Shown here piece after piece: positions 45,501-56,273 of a stretch of DNA of 64,000 nt; the first letter of the stretch is position 1, and each line of letters starts with the position of its first letter. A program made the position numbers and the translations under genes. The notes beneath the pieces were generated by a model. The model ran no database searches, was not told the DNA's origin, and saw only the letters and a program-made list of their open reading frames with translations. The stretch is from Allium sativum (lineage: Eukaryota; Streptophyta; Magnoliopsida; Asparagales; Amaryllidaceae). The stretch is from the NCBI GenBank assembly GCA_030737875.1, contig CM060923.1, positions 37,068,501 through 37,132,500 of the forward strand. The letters are read 5' to 3'.

Positions 45501-48500
45501 CGCGGCGCGTTCTATTCAGGCCATTATATTATATATATAATATATATAATATATACTTCGTCGATTTCTATTTAAAACGAATTATATAAATAGTTCTAAA
45601 ATTCGTTTCAAAATCTATTTCAACTTCCATCTCAATTCAAAGCAAAATTGAATTCTTCTCTATAAATTCGTTTTAAAATTCATTTCTATTCAATTCAAAT
45701 TTCAATTCAATTTGAATTCATTTCAATTTGCTTTCAATTCATTTTGAATTCGTTTTCAATTCAATTCATTTCGAAATCACTTTCAATTCAATTCACTTTG
45801 AATTCGTTTTCAATTCAATTCATTTCGAAATCACTTTCAATTCAATTCACTTTGAATTCGTTTTCAATTCAATTCATTTCGAAATCACTTTCAATTCAAT
45901 TCACTTTGAATTCGTTTTCAATTCAATTCATTTCGAAATCACTTTCAATTCAATTCACTTTGAATTCGTTTTCAATTCAATTCATTTCGAAATCACTTTC
46001 AATTCAATTCACTTTGAATTCGTTTTCAATTCAATTCATTTCGAAATCACTTTCAATTCAATTCACTTTGAATTCGTTTTCAATTCAATTCATTTCGAAA
46101 TCACTTTCAATTCAATTCACTTTGAATTCGTTTTCAATTCAATTCATTTCGAAATCACTTTCAATTCAATTCACTTTGAATTCGTTTTCAATTCAATTCA
46201 TTTCGAAATCACTTTCAAAATTACTTTTTAATATTCATTTTTAAAATGAATAAAATCGATATAAATATCGTTCACGTCAAAATGGCGTCAATCTAATCAA
46301 CACGGCTTCATAAATTTCTATTTTCAAATATTCTATTTCAAATATTTCTATTTTAAATATTTCTATTTTAAAACTGGAATGAGGCCCAATCAATTACCAT
46401 ATAAAGTTAATTATATGGATTTTCATACAACACATGTATAATAGCCTTGAAAAATAATCAACCATCAACCAAAGTGCACTACACTATACAAGCATCAAAT
46501 ATAGATATCTAACGCTTATAACAGCCTGTCAATCAATCGATCGACATATTTAATCAATCAGGATGAGTGAACTTCAAATTTCATCCCAACACCCGTGTGG
46601 GGTTTCAAACAATCAAACACAGATTTTATTCGTGCAGTTGGGCGATGTGTAAAATTTATCGTCCCAATCCATATCAGTCAAATCAGTGTACATAAACAAA
46701 CCGTCTGGTTTGTAAATGAATATTTTATTTATTCACATTCCCGTTAAAAATTATATTTTTAACGATAAAAACATTTTATTTCAACCTATGAATTTCTATT
46801 CAATGCATTTCTTCAATAAAATGATATTTTTATTTTTCTAACATATTTTAGAAAATTTCGGCGGCATAACGGCACGATACTAGAAACGGGACAAGGCCTA
46901 GCCTTATCCCCGGTCTAGTGAAGGCCCACGCCATTCACACATCAATCAAATCAATTTCATCTCACCAAACAATTCAATTCAAACAAATAATTCAACTAAT
47001 CTATGCAACCAATCAACCAAGTCCATGGTCTGTGGACGATTGTGTCGGGTGCTACTAAGCACCGTCTGCATCCTAGTATATATATAAAACTAGAAAAGAA
47101 ATTGAAAGGTGAGAAATTCTCACATATAGCTATCCTAGCTCCACGGCACTTCATTTGCAGAAGTCTTCGTCGTTTCGCCTTTTTGTCACCTTCGTTGCCC
47201 GTAGCCACTACATACATAAAAATCGAATTTTTACTTCGCTATTCAATATTTAAAAATCAAATTTTTCCTATGAAGTTCAATATATAAAAATCATATTTTT
47301 CCTATGAAGTTCAATATATAAAAATCATATTTTTCCTATGAAGTTCAATATATAAAAATCATATTTTTCCTATGAAGTTCAATATATAAAAATCATATTT
47401 TTCCTATGAAGTTCAATATATAAAAATCATATTTTTCCTATGAAGTTCAATATATAAAAATCATATTTTTCCTATGAAGTTCAATATATAAAAATCATAT
47501 TTTTCCTATGAAGTTCAATATATAAAAATTCTATTTTTCTATCGAAGTTCAATATATAAAAATCAACTCTTTATCCTTTATTCATACAAAGAAAAATCCA
47601 ATCTTTTGTCTATGCAAAATCATTTCTTTTTACTTTGAAAAATCATACTTCTCATTTGTAAAAATATAAACTTTATTATGATTAAAAATCAAATTTTTAA
47701 TCTTTAATAATTTATATAAAATTGATTTTCCTATTTTTACCTAAAATCAGAATTTTAAACTCAGTTCCATATAATAAAAATCAGATTTTTAAACCCTAAG
47801 TTATATAACTGATTTTATTAAATAAAAGAAATAAATAAAATTACAAAGCCTTACCGTTATCGGAGGAGGAGGGGTCCCACTATCGGACTGACGGTCGGAG
47901 AGGACTGCGCGGGGGTGCTGAGGCGTGGAGGGGTGGTAGCGTCGGTGTTGGATTGGGGTGCGGTGGTCCGTTTTGGGTCTGGGGGGGAGATTAGGGCTTC
48001 GCAGTTTTAGGGATAAAGGAGGAGGAGGCGCTGTGGGGATCGAGTGAGGCCAGGGGGAACGGAGGAGGTCGAGCGGCAGCGGGGTTGGCCAGCTCCGGCG
48101 GCGCGTGGGTGGCTAGATCGAGGGGGCGGCGGGATCGAGTTCGTGCTTCTTTTTTTTTTTTTTTTTTCTCGATTTAATTTATGAAAGGGGGGGGGCAATG
48201 CAGAAAGAAAAAGGGGAGGGAGTAGGTTTTTTTTTTTTATTTATTATTTAATTATTTAAATTATGCACAAGGGTTGACTTTTACATATGACCTCGAAACG
48301 AGGCCCACCGCCTGTCGTCCATAGCGTTTTACCCCCATTCCGAACACAATGGGATATGTATCGTAAGCTGGTTTGATCGTTACAATCAGTTTCCGTTGAA
48401 TTTTCTTTTAAATCATTATATTGAATTTTAAACGCACATTTCAAATTACCGGGGTCACATACTAACTAGAAAAATTCCAGAAAAATATTTTCTAGCTTCG

Positions 48501-49137
48501 TATTGACGATACGGTCCTAACAAAATCAGTTTCGTCGAATTCTGAGATCGTTTGAAAAATGGTCAATTCCCAGTCGATTAAAATCAACTGAAACTGGTCA
48601 AACGCGTTTTCTTTTGCCACGCTCACATATTGAATCGAAAAATTATGAAATTTGAAACCTAACAATAACTTTACATCCTGGACCCAACAAAACTGGTTTC
48701 GTCGAAATCCGAGGTCGTTTGCAAAATGTCCATTTTTAAGGGCCTGAATTCCATAGCGACTATTCAGAATTTTCAACTGGACATATCTTTTGATTCCCGC
48801 TATAAAATTTTGATTATTCGGATTCATTGGAAAGATATTATCAATTAGATCCTGATGTTTTTGGTTTCACTAAAATCCGGATTGTTTTGCACCCGGTACA
48901 TCCAATTGAAGTTTGAAATCGAATTATCGAACTACCGCGCCATTTTCAATTCCTTTTATAATTATATATAATTATAATATATTCTAACGACGACGTATAT
49001 AATATATACGTTCGAATTATATTCAAAATAAATTTCTCGCCGATATTATTTAAAATAATTCATTTTAAATAATCCAAATTCGCTAAAATGGCCAAAATAA
49101 AAAATTTAAACTGGCCCAGATTTTACGGGTTGTTACA
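42512..49137 (-). repeat. Element C 5' LTR
   Basis: 6,626 bp, nearly identical to 34873-41471. Differences seen include single bases near 42883, 43473, 44077, 46486, 46739, 47980 and 48032, one extra 34-bp unit, and shorter or longer T runs near 48149-48240. All sub-features of the other LTR are present at matching offsets. Confidence 0.96.
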
Positions 49138-49363
49138 CTTTATGTACTCTGAAAACAATTTGTCAAGATGGATATCAATTGTACTTGGTTTATGAAGTTG
49201 TTGTAATCAAACCTTTTCTCCGCTGCAATAAAAGTTGTTTTAAAATTTTCAAGTACCAATATTTGTATCTGTCTTGTTATATTCTTTTCTATACACTAAT
49301 AACGCTCCATGGAAGTTAATGCATTCCCTTTGTGAGTGACATTAATGGACCTGGGGTGTTACA
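49138..49363 (+). repeat. Element F 5' LTR, part after C
   Basis: Resumes with the duplicated CTTTA (49138-49142) and continues as in the 3' LTR from 54845. It has CCGCTGCAATAAAA (49220-49233), which combines the family end motif with an AATAAA polyadenylation signal, and ends GGGGTGTTACA. Confidence 0.93.
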
Positions 49364-49365
49364 CA

Positions 49366-49377
49366 TGGTATCAGAGC
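49366..49377 (+). other. Element F primer-binding site
   Basis: TGGTATCAGAGC two bases after the LTR end. A perfect initiator tRNA-Met type PBS. Confidence 0.95.
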
Positions 49378-49586
49378 TGAAGGTTACCAGAACAGATTTG
49401 AATTTTGAAAAAACTGTTTTTCAAAAGCATTTTGTAAAGAAATACATTCAAAAATATGTTTTAAGGAGAGTATTTTTAAGAGAAAAGTTTGTTTGTTTTA
49501 AAAACATAACCCCCAAGAGCCATATATCTTTCCTTCGATTCTCTGTTTTGAATCTCTTCCTCTTTCCTTTTTGAATTTCTTCCTCC

Positions 49587-50060
49587 ATGCATATAGATGC
49601 TTTTTCTAAGATATGTAAGAACTTCCGTACGATGGGTGGAAAACCACTTCAAGGGACTGGGACGTCTGTCAAAACTAGGAGGAAGTGGAGGATCTGTTGG
49701 TACCTTTAGGATAGACGACGGGAGGAAGGCTAAATTAGTTGCTTAGTTTATGAAGAACGAAGCCTCATTTGGTAGGCGGCCACGAACAGAGAATGTGCAG
49801 GAGATACATGGAAAGGACACACGATAAAGTAGATCCAAAGAAAGGCGATAAGGATAACAAGGAGCCAAGAGAAAAGGAAGGGCCACACTTGTGAAATATC
49901 TGACTACTTAAATAAGGACGTTAGAAAGAAGAAGAAGACTAGTTGTTATCATTACAAGACATCTTATTAGGATCGTCCAAAGAAGTAAAAGGCAAAGGTA
50001 AGGACAAGGTACAGGATCTTCTGGAAGGCAGACGCGTTCCCTCACGATTGACATACCTGA
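49587..50060 (+). pseudogene. Decayed gag remnant of F
   Basis: An ATG at 49587 opens about 40 codons (MHIDAFSKICKNF...) before a stop. Further on, stops and frame changes are frequent. Around 49944-49985 the translation CYHYKTSY-stop-DRPKK has the spacing of a ruined CCHC zinc knuckle followed by a basic tail, as at the end of gag nucleocapsid. The segment is far too short for a full Tekay gag, so most of it is deleted. Assigned by position between PBS and protease and by the knuckle-like stretch. Confidence 0.55.
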
Positions 50061-50082
50061 CAGAGGTAGAAATATATCTTGG

Positions 50083-51021
50083 TTGGAAATTTGGTTTTTC
50101 TTTTTGATCAGCCTGTTCGAACCTTGTTTGAATTCTAGCTCTTCACACTCGTTTGTATCTGTTTCGTCAGTTGAAACACTGCATCTAAATACTAGTCTAG
50201 TTACGGATCCCATAGTAGTCTCAAATTCTATTGGTGGTTCGGCTCATCTTTCAATGATTTGTCGAGATTTGAGAGTGTCTATCTTGGGTATTGGGTTTGA
50301 ATGCAACGCCTTCGTTCTTGGCTTCGTGGACTGTGTCTTGATTCTAGGTATGGATTGGCCAGCTAGATACGGTGCCATCGTAGATTGTGAAAGAAGGGTA
50401 GTTAGATTGTTGACTCATTGTGTAAAGGCCTTCAATATTTCTTATGACCCTAGAGGTTCGGTAATGCTTAGCTACCTAGAATCCCTTGACGCATCCAATG
50501 ATGATTTGGAATCTGTTCGTGTGGTCCGTGAATATAGCGTTTTAGATGAAGTTCGAGGTTTACCCCCGAGGCGCGAGATAGACTTTCAAATATACCTAGT
50601 AGATAATGCAAAGCCAGTTGCATTACTAGTGCGCAACATTGCTTCGAGAGAGAGAAGAGAACTCAGTAAGCAAGTGAAAAAATTGCTTGAGAAGGGGTTC
50701 ATAAGAAGGAGTATTTCGGAGTGGGGCGCTCCAGTCGTTTTTGCTACGAAAGCTGATGGTTCACTTAGATTGTGCGTGGACTATAGAGAGCTGAGTAAGC
50801 TAACAAAGAAGAACAGACACCCATTGCTGAGGATAAATGATTTATTCGATCAGCTGGTGGGTGCTTTGTTTTTTTTGCAACTGGATTTGGCTACAAGGTT
50901 TCATCAGCTAAGGGTGGCTGAAGATAGCATAGATAAGACTGCATTTAGAACTCCTGACAGTTTTGTTCGAGTGGCTCGTCATGCCTTTCGGTTTGACGAA
51001 TGCACCCGCATACTTTGTTGA
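50083..51021 (+). pseudogene. F pol remnant: aspartic protease and N-terminal RT
   Basis: An open frame of 312 codons without a true ATG start (the first codon is TTG). Residues ~11-110 are the retroviral-type aspartic protease. SSSSHSFVS marks the active-site region, but the catalytic Asp is replaced by Asn17 and the Gly by Ser. VLILGMDWPARYG is the second conserved protease motif. Residues ~155-290 are the start of Ty3/gypsy reverse transcriptase: GFIRRSISEWGAPVVFATK, DGSLRLCVDYRELSK, QLDLATRFHQL with the motif A Asp kept. A frameshift near 50958 moves RT to the frame of the next entry. Confidence 0.88.
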
Positions 51022-51691
51022 CTTAATGAGTAGGATGTTTAGGGAGTTTCTAAACAAGTTTGTGATAGTCTTTGTGGATGATATCCTGATTTTCTCTAAA
51101 AGCGAAGAAGAGGATGCCCAACATCTTAGGAAAGTCTTAGAGACCCTACGAGCGCATCAACTTAAAGCTAAGTTCTCCAAGTGCCATTTTTGGAGAAAAG
51201 AAGTGAGATTCTTAGGACACGTGGTCTCTAAGGAAGGGATAGTTGTGGATCCCGCAAAGGTGGTGGCAACCCAAGATTGGAAGACTCCTAAGAACGCAAC
51301 AGAAGTAAGAAGCTTTTTAGGGCTGGCTGGTTATTATAGGAAGCTCATTAAGGACTTCACGAAGATATCATCCCAACTTACTTGGTTAACGAAGAAGAAC
51401 TTGATTTTTGCTTGCTATGTTGACTGTGATGATGCTTTCCAACGTTTGAAGAGGGTTTTGACGATCGCTTCTGTTTTAGTTTTGCCGGATGGAAGCCGTT
51501 CACAGTGTATACCGGTGCTTGCGAGACTGGGCTTGGAGCAGTTTTCGGTGCAAGAGGAAAAGGTGATATGCAAAAGGAGGCAAGTACGAGTATCGCTTAT
51601 CATCCACAGACGGGTGAACAGACACAAAGGGGTGAACAAAATTCTTGAAGATCTTTGGCGGTTATGTATCCTAGATTTTGGAAGGACATGA
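50963..51691 (+). pseudogene. F pol remnant: C-terminal RT fused to integrase tail by deletion
   Basis: Continues RT after the frameshift: [14 protein letters not shown], then [14 protein letters not shown] with the catalytic Asp pair intact, [11 protein letters not shown] and [15 protein letters not shown]. The beginning of the RNase H region follows near 51490-51560 in another frame. Then, without the rest of RNase H or the integrase core, the sequence near 51595-51690 is the late integrase region (a YHPQT-like motif, then [15 protein letters not shown]). An internal deletion of more than 1 kb relative to full Ty3/gypsy pol is inferred. RT is inactive because of the frameshift and missing domains. 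Confidence 0.88.
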
Positions 51692-51963
51692 GAAGATGCA
51701 ATTGGCTTAGTGATGTTCATGACATGTTTTCACGTATCATATTTGCGGAAGTGTTACAAGATACCGTAGAAGTAGTGGAGCCGAACATGCTTAGAGAAGT
51801 GGAAATAGAGGAAGATGCCACGATTAGACGAGCTCCTGCATGCATCCTTGGGTCGGAGGTATAAGAGCTGCGCAACAAAGAGGTCAAGTTGGTCAAAGCG
51901 CAATGGGGAGATGATCAATGAGACGCGACTAGGGAGACGGAAGACAAGATGCGTACTGTACCC
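51692..51963 (+). pseudogene. F pol remnant: C-terminal chromodomain-like tail
   Basis: In the frame of 51655-51864 and after its stop, the translation reads VEIEEDATIRRAPACILGSEV, then ELRNKEVKLVKAQW and a TEDKMRT-like end. This order (acidic stretch, PxxILxxEV, RxKxVxLVKVxW, ATWExEDxMR-like) is characteristic of the C-terminus of Tekay-type chromoviruses. Two stops interrupt it. It supports assigning F to Tekay/Del. Confidence 0.7.
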
Positions 51964-52592
51964 TTTCCTTTTTGAGGGTATGTTTTAACTTCTCCTTTTT
52001 TACCGCTTTGTTGATACTTGTCCTATCATTTAATATTATCTTTGCGATGACATCTTCGATCTTTAGTTAGAAAGAACCCTATGGTTGTAAACATGTATTT
52101 GAGACATGTTATGTTTGGTGGATGCAAATGGATGCAAGTGGTTGCTAGTGGTTGCTCATGGATGCATGTACACACACATTAGGCACTAGATCGGCTCAAT
52201 CACCTTCATGTTGCATATAAATGTGTGTGCATATTTAAATTAATGGATGTATAATAGTTGTGTTATCACATGGATGCTGCATTTTGATGAATGGTTGTGC
52301 ACACATGTAGGAATAATTTGTATCGATAGGATTCTTTCGCATACATAATGGACACATGGCACTATCATGATTTACATTAAGGAGGTCGACTGAATCAATA
52401 GACCACCTGATTTTGCATTAGATAAGGAACATATACACGCACTTTTTGCATATGTTCATACATCATTAGAAATCTTGTAAGGACAATAGATGACTGTGTT
52501 TGATGCTTGAGTAGATGGATGATTGGATGTTAGGATATGCATTCTCCTTAACTTGAAGATTTCGAGGGGGAAATCCTTTAATGAGGGGAGAA
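51964..52592 (+). mobile_element. F 3' untranslated interior
   Basis: Non-coding sequence between the pol remnant and the PPT, with GATGCAAATGGATGCAAGTGG-like direct repeats near 52120-52170 (GGTTGCTAGTGGTTGCTCATGG type). Before the PPT lies TTTCGAGGGGGAAATCC, the decayed form of the Tekay TTCGGGGACGAAAT tail. Confidence 0.75.
52581..52592 (+). other. Element F polypurine tract
   Basis: ATGAGGGGAGAA directly before the 3' LTR start TGTAACACCCCG. Confidence 0.92.
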
Positions 52593-52961
52593 TGTAACAC
52601 CCCGTGATTTTAAATATTAAAATTAACGAATTAAGGAATACTTAATTTCAAATATGGGAATTAAGGGAAACGGGTTGCGCCATTGCGTTCACCTTGCGAG
52701 TCTAACATATTTTACGTTCAACATACGAATGACATGGGGATAATGGGAAAATATTAAATATGCATAATCGTGAATTGGCATAAAATGGCATAAAGGTTTA
52801 TAATTAATTTGAGAAATTAATTGGCCTAATTTATATGCATAGTAATTATGGATATAATTTAAGTGACAATTATGGACATGGATTAAAATTGGAAGTTATT
52901 GGCAATTTGAAATAGGGATATTAATTCAAATTGGGGTTGAATAATAATGTGTAATAATAAA

Positions 52962-53300
52962 TGCCTAAGACACGAGGTTAGACTCATTTATGGTGTAAGA
53001 CTGCCCAGACCCGCCCGGTAAATCCAGCAACCACAAACGGTAATCTAATGTGAGAGGTCAAAGGCACAAATTAAATAAGTAATAAAGGCCTAAGACATGA
53101 GGTTAGACTCGTTTGTGGTGTAAGACTGCCCGGACCCGCCCGGTAAATCCAGCAACCACAAACGGTAGTCTAATGTGAGACGTCAAAGGCATAAATTAAA
53201 AGATGCTTAGACACGAGGTTAAGTCTTGCTTGTGGTGGAAATCTACCTGGAACATCCCGGCATATCCAGCTGCCACAAGTAATCGACTTAATGTGAGAGG
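52962..53300 (+). repeat. Three tandem structured modules (F 3' LTR)
   Basis: Counterparts of 32941-33280. The middle unit keeps perfect arms (TTAGACT...GTTTGTGGT with ACCACAAAC...AGTCTAA). Confidence 0.8.
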
Positions 53301-53498
53301 TATGTGCATTAATAATTAATTAATGCTGAGCAAAGACGAATATGAATGACAAACAGAAGTTTGATTGAGTGAGTGATTCTCTGAGTAACAATTTGATGGT
53401 TATTTTGGTCTTCGGGGTTGGTACTTACGGAGTTATTCTCTTAACCAATGTATCTGTGAACTAAGATGTACTTAATCATAAAAAAATGGTAAGTGGGT

Positions 53499-53800
53499 AG
53501 GTTTAAGACCAGCTTAACCAATAATGTGTATATATATTAATCTGATAAGTGGATGGGGTTAAGGCCAACTTAACCAATAATATATTGATCTAATAAGCGG
53601 ATAGGGTTAAGACAAACTTAACTAATAATATGTATTGATCTGATTGGGTTAAGACAAACTTAACGAATATTATTGACTTGATAAGCAGATAAGGTTAAGA
53701 CCAACTTTACCAATAAGATATAAGTGGATGGGGTTAAGACTAGCTTAACTAATAATATATTGATCTAATAAGCGGATAGGGTTAAGACAAGCATAACCAA
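53499..53800 (+). repeat. GGTTAAG-N5-CTTAACC hairpin array (F 3' LTR)
   Basis: Seven units, somewhat more decayed than in the 5' LTR (for example GTTTAAG and CTTTACC variants). Confidence 0.75.
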
Positions 53801-54844
53801 TAACACATGTTGATTTGTTTAGTGAATAACATGGGTGACATGTGGGATATAATTATAAACACTTAACCAAGTTGAAAACATGTAAGAAGACATGAATAAG
53901 AAGGGGTTAAGTGGGAAATTGTAGTGGGGACCAAGCATAGGTGGAAAGCTTGTGTGGGGACCCTTTTCAAACCAGTAACCCATTAAGTATCTTTGTGAGC
54001 TTGACCCAAGTCGAGGACGGGACACGCTTACTGAGTTTGATTGTAAGAGGTCAAAACGGGTTAGCGGTGGCAATGCAAGTCCAATGGGGTCATGTGCGTG
54101 CGTGGGCCCGGGCTGGTAGGTAAGACGTTGTTGCATCGTGTAGATATAAGCCATGCATCTTTAGTGGTACAGGTTGCCACTTTGGGGAGTGATACACCCC
54201 ACTGTGGGACCAGCACGGTATCTACGAGATAAGGAGCCGATCGAATGGGGAAGGTAACTGAACCTATGAAGACAGCTAGGAGTATAACTACCATATTATG
54301 AGTAAACATTGTAATTAGAATGGGGAGGGTAGTAGGTACAACTAGTGGAGATAGGGGCAGGCGGCACTTATAAAGACAGCTAGGGGTACACGAAACTACC
54401 ATTATTATTATTAATAATATTTTCAATGGGCGGGATCAACTTTTAGGGTGACTAATAATGGTGCGGTGTAATTAGCATTGGTGCAGTATAGTAATTATCC
54501 TATAGTGATTAGGAGCGCAATTAACGCCAAAATATCTCTGTTTGCTTTGTCTTGCCCACTTGCTTCACAGTCATTCCTTGTTTTACTAGTTTATGCCTTA
54601 TCCTAATTACTTTAATAATTGTATTGTTAAAGTTATGGTACTCTCCAGATTTCATGTCTGACCCCCTTTGTTTTCGCCTCTTTTCTTCCTCCCCCCCCCC
54701 CCCCAAGGTTCTCGGGGTGGGACTAGTCCTAGCGGAGCTTGATTTGGATCTCTTTCTCTCTCTTTTGGAAGTGCTTGGATTGCTGAAAGTAAAGTTCAGC
54801 TCATCTCTTTTATGGCTACTTGTGTTTGGGGTTATGCTTTTTTA

Positions 54845-54849
54845 CTTTA
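54845..54849. other. Empty site corresponding to the C insertion
   Basis: TTTTTTA-CTTTA-TGTACTCTG is uninterrupted here. In F's 5' LTR the same sequence is split by C with CTTTA on both sides. Confidence 0.95.
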
Positions 54850-55070
54850 TGTACTCTGAAAACAATTTGTCAAGATGGATATTAAGTGTACTTGGTTTAT
54901 GAAGTTGTTGTAATCAAACCTTTTCTCCACTGCAATAAAAGTTGTTTTAAAATTTTCAAGTACCAATATTTGTATCTTTCTTGTTATATTCTGTTCTATA
55001 CACTAATAATGCTCCATGGAAGTTAATGCATTCCCTTTGTGAGTGATATTAATAGACGTGGGGTGTTACA

Positions 55071-56273
55071 CAATACGCGAAGGAAGAGTACGCTAGAAAT
55101 ATAAATGGGCTGTAGTGGCAGAAATGACAAAGAGTGCACTGTGCATGCATTTGTTTTCCTCAGTTATAGACTAGTGAACTGATTTGGCATACAAGTAACA
55201 ATATAAATACCTTAGCAGCCTCCTCACGCACATGTTCATACTCCAGTTCAAGGATTACAATGACTTATATTGGTTTTAGTTAATATAGTAAAATAATTTT
55301 GTTTCCTTATTTCGATTCAATTGAAATACGAGGTGAATTAGCTAAGCTGACAACAACGAGATCACTCTGTCTACCACCATGAGATAGGTCATGCCACTCA
55401 GTACATTTATGCATTTGCTCTATGATATCCATTAACTGATTTACTAGTACACTTTGGTCATCGATGTTTTCAATATTCGAGGCATCAAATTTATCGCTCA
55501 CTATACAAATCCAACTATATATATGCCTTTTAAAACTAGTTTGTGTTGGACCAGTGCCCATATTGTTGAACGACACCTTTCTAATATAATTTCATCTTGA
55601 ATCATGACGTCTTTGATTTAAGAATAGTTACTACTTTATACTACACATATATAATAATATTATAGACTCTCTTCTAAGTTTGTTATTGGTAGCTTTAGCC
55701 AACTTAAATTATGAATATGTCGCAGCCCGTGGGCAATGTTATGACATGTAGACAACTTAATATTTGGTGCACCATGCTCTGGCCTTTCCAGTTGGCGGGT
55801 AGTGCATATTAGTTTAGGTGAGGATGTGCAAATTTACTTAAGGGTCAAGTTTATCTTTTATTTTAACTTTATTACATATTAAATTTACCGCACATAACCA
55901 TTAACCGTTATAATTGATAAATATTTCATATAGCGATTATTCAAAAAATTAAATTGGACATAATTAACAATTTATAAACTGAAATCTCCATTTTCTCTTT
56001 TAGTAGAAAAGTATAATCTAATCGATTCAAACGTTTCTTGTTTCACCAAATTCCGACTTCTATCGGATTCTATATATTCAATTGAAGTTCAAATCGTAAA
56101 TCACGATCTACCACGAGTTACGAGCTTGATTTATAATTATATATAAATTAAATATTTAGACTTCGTTATATAAGCAAATTATACATTTTAAATCCATTTA
56201 AAATTGCAAATCAATATTTAAAATAATAAAAATATATTAAATATCTGACTATGGAAATTTTGGGACATTACAT
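55071..56273 (-). repeat. Element D 5' LTR, promoter-proximal part
   Basis: Resumes D's LTR after F with the duplicated CAATA (55071-55075) and aligns with 23590-24765. The right end GACATTACA is the intact start of the minus-strand LTR (TGTAATGTCCC). Confidence 0.92.

Larger units (their letters stand above)
34873..49137 (-). mobile_element. Element C: intact, young, non-coding giant-LTR retrotransposon
   Basis: Minus-strand element of 14,265 bp flanked by CTTTA on both sides (34868-34872, 49138-49142). The unoccupied site is seen in F's 3' LTR at 54845-54849. LTRs are 34873-41471 (6,599 bp) and 42512-49137 (6,626 bp), with perfect TGT...ACA ends and only about a dozen substitutions by eye. 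Length differences are one 34-bp repeat unit and homopolymer runs. PBS and PPT are intact. The 1,040-bp interior has no coding capacity, so it must have moved using proteins from another element. It is the youngest insertion in the window. Confidence 0.96.
30914..55070 (+). mobile_element. Element F: decayed Tekay-type LTR retrotransposon holding C
   Basis: Plus-strand element flanked by CAATA on both sides, with its empty site preserved at 23590-23594. The 5' LTR is 30914-34872 plus 49138-49363 (about 4.2 kb without C). The 3' LTR is 52593-55070 (2,478 bp, with a deletion of about 1.67 kb). PBS is at 49366-49377 and PPT at 52581-52592. The 3.2-kb interior carries a ruined gag-pol with frameshift, internal deletion and stops. 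It is the only element here with protein-coding remains. LTRs differ by about 5% by eye. Confidence 0.93.
52593..55070 (+). repeat. Element F 3' LTR (promoter region deleted)
   Basis: Aligns with the 5' LTR except that about 1.67 kb (5' LTR about 31013-32684) is missing at about 52693, where CGTTCACCT meets TGCGAGTCTAAC. The tRNA-like segment, TATA box and ATGCAAGTTT repeats are lost. Kept are three structured modules (52962-53300), the core module (53361-53462) and the hairpin array (53499-53800). The uninterrupted C target site is at 54845-54849 and the CTGCAATAAAA end signal near 54930. Confidence 0.93.
18319..56273 (-). mobile_element. Element D: non-autonomous giant-LTR retrotransposon holding F
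   Basis: Minus-strand element with 3' LTR 18319-24765 (6,447 bp), internal 24766-26158 (1,393 bp) and 5' LTR 26159-30913 plus 55071-56273, split by F. Flanks are CATAG (18314-18318) and TATAG (56274-56278), a 5-bp duplication with one change. PBS and PPT are present. No coding remnant is seen. The 5' LTR lacks about 540 bp present in the 3' LTR (about 22328-22868). LTR divergence is several percent by eye. Confidence 0.9.

Noticed and set aside
34873..49137. Apparent 6.6-kb tandem segmental duplication or assembly artefact
   Set aside because: The copies have TG...CA ends, PBS and PPT between them, flanking CTTTA duplications and an empty site elsewhere, so they are LTRs of one element.
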